Source: Petrosia ficiformis (Eukaryota > Porifera > Demospongiae > Haplosclerida > Petrosiidae). Taken from it: 64,000 bases of DNA. Shown here piece by piece: positions 1 through 12,000 of this stretch (positions within the stretch are counted from its first letter, which is position 1; every line of letters begins with the position of its first letter). Made by a program: the position numbers and the translations under genes. The DNA is taken from positions 2,414,001 to 2,478,000 of the forward strand of contig OX345647.1 of assembly GCA_947044365.1 (NCBI GenBank), in the 5' to 3' direction. A model generated the notes under the pieces. It was not told the DNA's origin. It did not search any database and saw only the letters and a program-made list of their open reading frames with translations.

Positions 1-3000
1 CTGCGCTTCAATTTTTCTCTGCTTTCCTGAAGATCTTTCTTAACTTTTTTTACTTCTTCATCTAGTTGTGACAAACGTTCAGTCAAATTCTCCTTTTCAT
101 TCTCAACTGTTGTTTTTCCACTGTTGATAGCAATGAACAGGTATTGTGAAGATATAAAAGCATTATCGAACAGTAATTCAATCAGGCAAATGTAATCTAC
201 ATGTACTATTACTTTTATAAACAGTGTATACATGTACAGTATCTGTCAATAAAAAGTCACCATACAGTACAGTAATTACTGAGTAGTTTCATTTCCACAC
301 TACAGTAGTTTAACAGTAGTTTTGACATTAATTGTGCATGTGTCAATTGAACATCACAGTAGTGAGACAGTAATTACTATACTATACTGACAATAGAAGT
401 AACGTAATTACTATTACTATATGGTGACATTTTGTTGACATACATGTATACTGTATACTGTACTTTGAATGCAAACATGTGCACAAAAGACGAATGAGTC
501 TAAATAAAAGCATGTACACCATTTTAGTGTTGCATCGATATGTGAAATTTACTGATATTCCAATATCCATATTTAAGGAGATTGTGACCGATATTCATAA
601 TGTCTCTAATCATACAGTGATAAATTATTTATACAACTACTGACAGAGTATTTAGGTCTTGTTACCATTAGTTTTTGAAAACCATGTGAATATTAATTTA
701 CTGAAATTCCCTAGTTTTGAGAAATTTCCAACCACTGATTATGAAGCTCTTTCTCATGGTATTGACAACTGGGAAAAAAGTCATCTATTTTGGAATTTGC
801 TGTGTTATGTTGCAATGGTCAAAGTAATGTTATCTTAGTTAAAAGTGTCAAGAATAACTTGAAGACGGAGAGAGACTCAAAGCCAGGTAATACATGTACA
901 TGTAAATGACAACAGTACAGTAACTGCAGGTTAAAATGACAATACCCTTCATGAATACTTAACACCAAGAATGTTGGTCCACACCTTTAACGCACACATT
1001 TTTTACCAACTACTCAAAATTCTTTCTGGACCTATCCCAAATAACTAATAAGGATTAGAAGACTCTAAAGTAAGCTCAACATGGCGGCCAAAGAAAAGTC
1101 TGATAAGAAACAAACTCAGGAAATGTGGATACTGTGACATGTACTACAATGTACTCTTCCGATTTTTTTTTTGAATGACAGACAAACAGACAGACTGAAA
1201 TTATCACTTAACCCTATATACATGTATACTGCATGAGATAATAATAGTAAGTGATAATAATATTATAATACATACTAAAATATTCCTCATTGCATTCACT
1301 AATGACATCATATACATACTCACATTTCTAAATCCATAACATTTTTAATGAGAGACTCCACTTCCCTACTCAACTCCTCTCTGATGGAAAGATGATGAAA
1401 TGAAGAATTTAAAATGTAAAGGAAGGTACACATACTGAATTAACATGGTGCACAACTAATTTGGTTACAAAATAATAATTACCGAGCACCTTAGGGCAAC
1501 TAATCCAGGAGTGTAGTGAAATCTTGACCTTAGTTTGTATATATATACATATACGGTTCTGTCGTGCTTAGAAATGCAACAATTAAACGTATGACCTCAG
1601 GCACTCTAATCAGTTGACTGCGTGTACTGGTGATGGCGTTTACATGCATAAATTTATGTGATTAAATAAATGCTGTGCTGCAAAAAACCCTTGCCCTTGC
1701 CATTATACAATTTAATTTGAATATTTTTATGTACTATTTACCATGCTATACTGCCAAGGGTTCTGAGCTCAATAGCATTATCTATTACATATGTACATGT
1801 AAATAGATCTGTGTGTATTGTTTTCTTCGACTGGAAATGTTCTGTAATTCAGAATTATTACTACAACCTGTACATTTTAGTAAAGTTGTGCATCACCATA
1901 ATTATGTAGCATTCAACAGAGAGCAATGTACATCCAGAAACATCCATGTAGTGTGATACATCAACTTACATGTATTTCTACATGTATATACTCATGTATG
2001 TGTACCTTCTAACATGCTATACCCACCAAATACCAAATGACTCAGAACCACATTACTCATGCACCTAAATGTACATACATGTACATGTACTTACATGTAG
2101 CTACATATGCACATTTAACATTTTACATTTTATGCACAGTATCTTAAGCCCACTATTAATTGTGTTCACTAAATATAGCAATTTTTAAAATGATTGGCAT
2201 TAATTTCTAAACCACACCTACATGTACATGTAATATGCTTAATAAAAATGATCATAAAATTAATTTTTAGTTGTACTGCATTAGTCACTAAAATTGCTAA
2301 ACTTAGTACACATAATGTAATTAAAAGTAGACTTAAGGCAAGTCAATCACAGGGATGGGCCAATGACAGACAGGCATATATATAATTATGTAATGCTTAC
2401 TTCTCTGTATGAAGCTGCTTGTTTTCCATTAGTATTCCATCCAGTCCTATACAAGTGAGTTAAACAAAACATGACAAATATTTCGAATGAGTGAAACACA
2501 AATAAAATATCAATTCTGTACATGTACAATTACATTGACCATTAATTAAGATAAACGTAAATCCTTATAAAGTTTATCAAAATACATGTATAAAAATTTA
2601 AAACCACATGTCAATCACTGTTACTATACATGTAGTTATAATAAATGCATGGGACAAATTAATTTAATAATAATTACTCCAGTAGTGTCAGCACTATTAG
2701 TAAAATCAATTACTACTATTATACAGAATTAAATAATTAAATGTGCAAGTCAGCACCAAATGAGAAGCTCTTCAGGCAGTGGTAATGAGCAAATCAATAA
2801 TGCTTCAACAATATTTTATCATATCAACCATTTTCCCATTCCAAAACATGTAATAATGATTTGCTTACCTGGAAAATTCATTTCATCAGAGCCACCTATT
2901 TCAGCAAACAGAGATTTCTCATTTACTGGAATATCCTCTTCATGTATACTACTCACAAATTCCAATCTGTATTAATAAATGATTACTATACCTGTAATTA

Positions 3001-6000
3001 ATAAACTATAACTTCTGAATAACATTGTGAGTTATAATTATTGATCTGTGATGTAAGTCATGATTACTATTATATACATGTATTGTGTATTGCTCATCAG
3101 CTATTGCAATATTTAAGCTTGAAAATTCACAAAACACAAGCAAATTAAATATGCAGCAAATTACCATCCTACAGTAAAAAATTACTTTAAAATATCAAAA
3201 AATCAACATGTATCTTCATGATCTACTATGTGATAAGTCTACATGTATCTTCATGATCTACTATGTGGTAAGTCTACATGTATCTTCAGGATCTACTATG
3301 TGGTAAGTCTACATGCATCTTCATGATCTACTATGTGGTAAGTCTACATGTATCTTCATGATATACTATTTCGTAAGTCTACATGTATCTTCAGGATCTA
3401 CTATGTGATAAGTCTACATGTATCTTCATGATCTACTATGTGGTAAGTCTACATGTATCTTCAGGATCTACTATGTGGTAAGTCTACATGTATCTTCATG
3501 ATTTACTATGTGGTAAGTCTACATGTATCTTCATGATCTACTATGTGGTAAGTCTACATGTATCTTCAGGATCTACTATGTGGTAAGTCTACATGCATCT
3601 TCATGATCTACTATGTGGTAAGTCTACATGTATCTTCATGATATACTACATGTATCTTCAGGATCTACTATGTGGTAAGTCTACATGTATCTTCAGGATC
3701 TACTATGTGGTAAGTCTACATGTATCTTTATGATATACTATTTGGTAAGTCTACATGTATCTTCATGATCTACTTGTGGTAAGCCTACATGTATCTTCAT
3801 GATCTACTATGTGGTAAGTCTACATGTATCTTCATGATCTACTATGTGGTAAGTCTACATGTATCTTCAGGATCTACTATGTGGTAAGTCTACATTTATT
3901 TTGATTCCACTTGAATGTTGAAAAATATTATGCCCAATAAGGAAGGAAACTTAGCAATGGTATGTACATGTAATACATGTAAATACATGTAAATACATGT
4001 AAATACATGTAAATACATGTACATGTATGTTTGCTTTCTAAGAATTTGGATAAAGATGCGGCAATTTGTTTGCACACAAAAGTTAACCATAATTACTTAA
4101 TGAAAATATATTCTTGATGTAGCTATATATTATACAGCACAACACTACTCCATCAGGCAAAGTAATTTGGACCAAAACAATTAGAGCTAATGACTAATCT
4201 ATCTGTTTTATAAACCATTATCACTTTTGTAGAACTCTGCTATCAACACTTGTAATATTTTCAGGATTTTAATTTCGCTTTGTAGAGCTCTGTAATAGTG
4301 ATAGCAGTGGTGTGGAAACAGCCAGTTATGCAGGGCAGGACATTATCTAATAATCTAGTGAATGTTCAGTTAAATTGAAACTGAGCTGTATACAAAGTAT
4401 ATAGGGAACAGGACTAGAGTGGTGAAAATAGGCCAGAATGTCCAGCAATTGGGGTCACTATTCCCACACTCCTGATTGATAGTAGTCTATAAAACATAGT
4501 CATTAGTACTATTACAATTCCAACTAAAACAATTGGCACATTTCATAAATGTACATGTACACAACTTACCCCTCCTCAAGAAGCTGTTCTGTCTGTATCT
4601 CATCATAACCCTATAATCAAATTAAATTGAACATCAAAACATCACAAGTCATGCTGTATACATGTATGTACTTGTAAATATCATGAAGTATAAAAGATTC
4701 GGTCCTTTCAACAGAATTTGCATATAGCATATAGTTATTACTTGTCTCACCCAACAACACCCACAAAAACATGTGTGCATTCCATCTCTTTGCAAGTACA
4801 TTACAGCAATGCCTTTGTCTCTCATGTCTACATCTCATAATTCATAACAATGAATTGTATGTAATCAATCTTGAGTCTAACTAGCTGATATTTGAATCAG
4901 TATCTACACTTACTGTTCTACTCAAGCTACAGTGGCTTAGCGGTTAAGAGTATCTGACTGGGATCATGGAATCCTGGGTTCTGATATACACATACATGTA
5001 TATTGAGGTTTTCATTAACTGTGAGTACCTCACTGGGAATCATGGTATCCTAGGTTCTGATATAATGAGGTTTTCATTCTCCTTTTCTATATGTATTAGT
5101 TATAGCTTTATGACATAATAGCTTTCACTAATATATCTCCTTGTGGTTGTAACTGACATAAACTGGACATTATTCTTCATACATGTGCATTCTACATTTC
5201 TAATTATTACCTGTTCTTCAGATTCTAAAGTATATTCTTCAGCCAGACTAGTAAGATTTGGAGGAGTATTCCTTTCATCACTGCCCTCATCCACATGGTA
5301 TTCAGGTGAATCAAGACGTTGGATACCTGGCGTAGTACCAATCAAATCCTCTACAAGGAATAAAATACCATACCACATCTTCAAATATACCATTGATTGT
5401 ATAAGAAGGACAAACAAACATAGCCAAATGAAGATTCGGGGACCCCATTACCTGGACAACTCTGAACTCTAGGAACAGTATATAAGCTAACAGAACATGT
5501 CTAAATGGTTCCTTATATATAAGTGTTGTTTAAAACTAAAAGTATTATAGTACATCATTTTTACTTTTAGTTCTTGAACCAAAACTAAAATGTTTTAGTG
5601 GCAGGTGAACTACATGTAAGTAACTAACTAATACTAAAAGTATTTTAAGAACTTGGAACTAATTTATAACTAGAACTAAAAGCATTTTATTGTACCAAAA
5701 CAACACCAGTATCTTATAAATCATTTAAGTGCAGAATGTATAACTAACGTTAATAATTACTGTACCAAAACAACACCAGTTCCTTATAACACATTTAAAA
5801 GCAGAAGAAATAATAAATAAAACAGAAAGAAAACATACCATCATCTTCAGAAAAGGCTCTTGCACGAGATCTCCTTGGAACAACTGGTTGAAGACGTCTT
5901 TTCTTCTCTGAGTTTTGCTTACTTGTAGAAGTGAAATCATTAAACCCAGGTACTCTTTTATCACCAGAAGATCCAGCTATATCGTCACCCAGGTTTCTAT

Positions 6001-9000
6001 TATAGATGTTATACATACATATATATACGTATATATATATATTATATATATATATACATCTATATATATATATATATAAACACACTTATGTATAATTACT
6101 AATATTCGCAGCTTTACAAACTGCATTCTATCTGGAGAGATCAGACGTACAATGATCAAGTATATGTATGGTATGGTACAATGGTTAAAGGTTGCTTGCA
6201 ATGCAGAACTGATAAGGTTTATAATTTTTCATTTTTTATTGGACATGAGGAATATGACAATCATGTATAATGACATCAAGTGTTCAAGTGAAGGTCATGT
6301 TGTCGTTTGACGTCTTATATACATTACGATTGTGGTAGTTGTTGTACAATAATCCCCTATCCCAACTAATCACAGTGATTGATGGTGCTATAAAAAAACT
6401 ATTTATTTGTATAATCGTTAGATTACCTTTTTACTTCAGAAATTTTCATTGCGGCATTCTCTTTGATAGTTTCAATTTGCCCATGAAAGTTTCGAATCAA
6501 CTGTAAAATTGAAATCCATGATAATTTTCACATCAACATACAGTACATACATATACATTACAACTTTTAACTGCAATAATGTAATGAAGCACATCTTTAA
6601 TTCTATATATACTGTATGTACCGAGACAATTACTTGACTTGTTTTAAGTAACTGATAAAGGTCTTACAACAAATTGTTATTATTTAAACATGACAGTGTG
6701 AAATTTTAGAATGTTTCGACCAGGAGCCTTCATTAGCGGAAAGGTGGAAATTACTCTCGGGGAATAACGTGTAATATACAGAATACTGGTACAGTTTCTT
6801 TGAGATAATATGAGACCACACCGAATATGATGTATGCCATATAGATTGAAAATGCCTGACACCAAACAGATAACACTGTTCTCACACACATGTAGACCTA
6901 AAAACGTGACTTCATTGGCAAACTAGAGTTGGTAGATCTGTGAAATCATAAATTAGATGGTTGTTCAGGCATTGAGGCACTCCAAACTGCTGTTGTTGAT
7001 GCTGGAAGCAACTTTAAGACTACTTGAATACTACAAACATAACTATCATAGCTGAGAGTAGATTTGTCTAGCAATATTTATCAAAAGTGTAAGTTGTACA
7101 TGTAAATGCATCCAGACAATTATTTTATCAATCGTCTCATTAGAAAATTAAGCAAAACAACTTTAAAACAAGTTTAAAGCAGCTAGAGCTGTTTAAATGA
7201 ATCTACATGTAGAAGACTCTTTGGTTGACTTCCTCAAAGTGTTTCTATTTCAAAAATCAGAGACTCCTTTATGTGGTATGAAATCTGAGTTACACACTTA
7301 TCTGCTTATCCTAACTCTACTATAGTTACAGAGAACTGTTTCAAATATCAGCTAGTTAGACTCAAGATTGATTACATACAATTCATTGTTATGAATTATG
7401 AGATGTAGACATGAGAGACAAAGGCATTGCTGTAATGTACTTGCAAAGAGATGGAATGCACACATGTTTTTGTGGGTGTTGTTGGGTGAGACAAGTAATA
7501 ACTATATGCTATATGCAAATTCTGTTGAAAGGACCGAATCTTTTATACTTCATGATATTTACAAGTACATACATTTGTGTACATGTATACGTCATGACTT
7601 GTAATGTTTTGATGTTCAATTTAATTTGATTATAGGGTTATGATGAGATACAGACAGAACAGCTTCTTGAGGAGGGGTAAGTTGTGTACATGTACATTTA
7701 TGAAATGTGCCAATTGTTTTAGTTGGAATTGTAATAGTACTAATGACTATGTTTTATAGACTACTATCAATCAGGAGTGTGGGAATAGTGACCCCAATTG
7801 CTGGACATTCTGGCCTATTTTCACCACTCTTGTCCTGTTCCCTATATACTTTGTATACAGCTCAGTTTCAATTTATCTGAACATTCACTAGATTATTAGA
7901 TAATGTCCTGCCCTGCATAACTGGCTGTTTCCACACCACTGCTATCACTATTACAGAGCTCTACAAAGCGAAATTAAAATCCTGAAAATATTACAAGTGT
8001 TGATTGCAGAGTTCTACAAAAGTGATAATGGTTTATAAAACAGATAGATTAGTCATTAGCTCTAATCGTTTTGGTCCAAATTACTTTGCCTGATGGAGTA
8101 GTGTTGTGCTGTATAATATATAACTACATCAAGAATATAATCGTATATTTTCATTAAGTAATTATGGTTAACTTTTGTGTGCAAACAAATTGCCACATCT
8201 TTTATTCAAATTCTTAGAAAGCAAACATACATGTACATGTACATGTGATTACATGTATTTACATGTACATGTACATGTATGTACAGAACATCATTTTGTT
8301 TTACTATTTTTGTGCATTCAGTAGCTGAAGAAGGTTTTACATTCTGGGATATTAAATTTCAGAAGTATAATGATTGTCTAAATACAGTATAAAGTCACTA
8401 TACAGTAACAGACATACATGTACATAACCTTAGTTCTACTGTCAGTATAGTATAGTACTTACTGTTACACTACTGTGGTGTTCAATTGACAAGTACACCA
8501 ATTGAACTATAATATTATATTATACTGAAGTATGAAATGAAAATGCTAGTAATTATGTGTACTGCGTGGTGACTTTTAATTGATATACAGTGTATACAGG
8601 CATTTAACTATATTTCTTTACCAGTATTAATTTAGATGTATCATTCTCAATATAGTCAGTTATAATTTTCACACAAGCTACATTGTACATGTAATGTATG
8701 AACTTCACTCACAACTGAAATAATTCTCAATTAGGAACTAATCTTTAAAATATAAATAAACCAACCTCTCTGTTTCTTTCATGCAGTTCCTTGAACTCTT
8801 TATCCTTAGCTTCATGTCTATCTTCTAACTTCTCAACTGCAAAAGGTAAGTAAAAGGTGTGAAACATACAGGATTCATCCTTAAAAACATACATACATAC
8901 ATGTACATACAGGGTCCATCTCGAGTACTACTGAATATACAAATATGGTGAAGCTCTTGCTTTTGTTCAAATGTTAATGATTAGCCTGCAGCTAATGCAC

Positions 9001-12000
9001 TGATACTAAATGAATAATAATTATACACAAATCACCTTATATACAGGTAATGGTTATAGAATTGAAGTGCCAAAAACAACTACTAACCATAAACCCTAGG
9101 ATTTACATTGTAGGATGAAATGAAATGGTACATCAGTTTACTTTAAGAGCAAAAAGATACATGGACAAAAACAATCCATATGATTGATCAATAATCATTG
9201 CTGATAACTTTCTCATGTCTCAAACAACAACACTTAAAATGACAGAATATTTCCTTCCTCACTCAGCATTCTAAGAGGAAAAATTCACTTCCTCAAAAAT
9301 CATGTTATTTTCACAAAATGCTGGCCTAAGTCTACTATAACAGCAAGCTTCAATATTCACTTTTTTAGCGAATGCTTCTAATTGTATGATATTAAGAAAT
9401 TTCTATAGCAGTCTACCAATCAGAAGTGTGGAGAAGGTAGTCAAGTTACATAGATGATACTTTTATAATTTGGCCACACAGTAGAAATGCACTTGACGAC
9501 TTCTTACATCACATTAATGGACTTCACAACTGAATTAAATTCACCATGGAGATTGAAGGATAATAAACTCGCATTTCTGAATGTACTACTTGAGAGGAAA
9601 GGTACATCACTCCACACATCTGTATACAGGAAACCTACTCACATGAATAGATAGATAGATACCTGAACTACTGATCTAACCACCATTAGAGAACTAAGAC
9701 TAGAAATATTAGCTGCCTTAAAGAAAGACCCATACATCAACGTCTGTTTAGATGAAAACCTAGATGATGAACTTCGTAAACTACAACCTTTTTTCCAGGC
9801 TAATAGTTTTCCGTCATCCAGAGTCAAACAATCAATAAGGAAGAAGTGGAGTCATAACAGAAGAAAGTGTAGAAAAGATGATCTTAGTTCTACCTTATGT
9901 TAAAGGACTTAGTGAAAAAATCACCAAAGTATGTAGAAATTTTGATGTTTGGACAGCCTTCTCATCTAAACCCACACTTTGTAATATACTCATTCGTGTT
10001 AACAGAAGTTAGGCATCATTTATGAAATTCTGTGTGAATGTGGAGCTGTTTATATTGGTGAACAGGTCAAAATTTGAAGGCTAGAGTTTATGAACATCAG
10101 AGAGCTGTCAAGAATGGTGATCAACACAATGCTTTTGCCTGTCATCATGCATCTAGATACAGGTAACAGTTGTAATGAGAAGAGAGCAGAGTCATTGAGC
10201 AGGAATCCAACTGGGGTAGAAGTAGAATCAAGAAAGCAATACACAAAGAACTGCTACCAACACTATAAACACAGACCCAGGGATCCAACTTGGGTCATCA
10301 AGCATTCCCAGGACAACTCTAATCTACATGACTCTTAATGCAATTTAGGACACCTTTTTAAACCAGTCATGTCTCTTCCTTCGATTTTGATATTTTCTCT
10401 TTTATATTTTATACTTTTCACCAATGTACATGCACTATATACTATCAACATCTCCATCACCTTGTACTGTCATCTGTCATGAATGTAAGTATAAATAGGA
10501 CACTGTTTTTTTGTATAGTTATTGTTGTTTTAGCTGAAGAAGGCCTAAATGCCAAAATGTTCTGTAATTAATATATTATGTTCAACAAAGCTAAAAAATA
10601 ACCAGGAAATTGGTGTTATTTTGGCTTGGTGAAATTTTTTTTTCTTTTCATTTCTTTGCAAATTTACACTCATTCTGAGTGATAACATTCCATTTGAAGT
10701 ACTATGTAACATTTAATATGTGGTGGGTGTGGCTTTGTAGTCAATAGCAAAAGACAGAAATAAATGTAGATGAATGTTTCTTGTTTACAGGTTTCAATAA
10801 CCCTCTATACAGTGCCTATCTAAACATATTAAAAGGTGCTTGACCCATGTGATGTAGTATACATGTATGTACATATCAGGCAGAGCATTGGAATTTAAAA
10901 ATCAGAATTAGAATGATTCTGGAATGTTATCTTAATGATATACTGTAAATTGGGGTGGAATTTTGTAACAGCCCTTTTTTAGTCAACAGAATATGGAATT
11001 GAATTGTTGTGGTACGTGGAATACTACAATTACACTTCATTTCCATCGCTTGTGATTAATGAAAAGTGTAACATACACAATGTACAGTATACAGTGTATG
11101 TCAATAAAAAGGCATCATACAGTACAGTAATTACTTAGTAGTTTTATTTTCAAACTACAGTAGTTCAATTGAACACCACAGTAGTGAGACAGTAATTACT
11201 ATACTGACAGTAGAACACTGTGGAGACTTTTTATTGACATACATGTACATGTATACTGTATGTATTATAATGTGGAGTGATTGGAGTTTTCAAAGAATAA
11301 ATTAGGATTTCATCCAAATTTAGTGACTACTAGTGAGAATGTGAATTCACTTTAAAACATCATTCCAATGCACTGGTATACATACATGTGTATACATGTA
11401 CTGTTATTACTCTACTATTTTTAACATACTGTGTTCAGTTTGACTCTTGAGCTTGTTATTAAGAGACTTGTTCTCTAGAATAAAGTGGGATAATTGTTTC
11501 TTTAGGTTAGCAATCTCTGTTTCTGCTGCATCTTCCATTTCTATTGCTTTCTGAAAAAGAAAACCATCTTTTATCAGGTATAGATCAACAAACATATTGT
11601 ATACCATTAAATTAAAGTTACACTTACAACATTTTAGTATTTAGTAGTACAGGTTTAAAATTAAAAATACACATACATTTACATGTACAATGTATGCATA
11701 CATTGTACATGTATGTAATCTCCAGTGTTTCCTCCAAAGGGTGGTACCAAGGTGCTCCCCACCCTTTTAAATTTAATGCTGTTTTATAGCACTGTTGACC
11801 AAACATCATGCACTTCTTAATATTTATCTTGTGGTAAACATTGCACCTCTCTGCTGGTATCTGAAGAACACGTTTAATATACAAATATTAATTAACCTCA
11901 TCAATTTCTTTTCTTCGTTGTTTTTCTTTTTCATACTGTCCCACAAGTTGTTGGTTCTCATCATTCAGTTCCATCAGAGCATTCAAATTATCCTACAATA

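Noticed and set aside
3205..3893. CRISPR array
   Set aside because: Units are contiguous with no unique spacers, in a eukaryotic intron.
4932..4989. Functional tRNA gene
   Set aside because: It has an A-box-like start, but no proper anticodon stem or acceptor pairing; a SINE-like fragment fits better.
5100..5417. Independent small genes on both strands around JIP exon 8
   Set aside because: The minus frame is exon 8 plus intron read-through, and the plus frame is its shadow.
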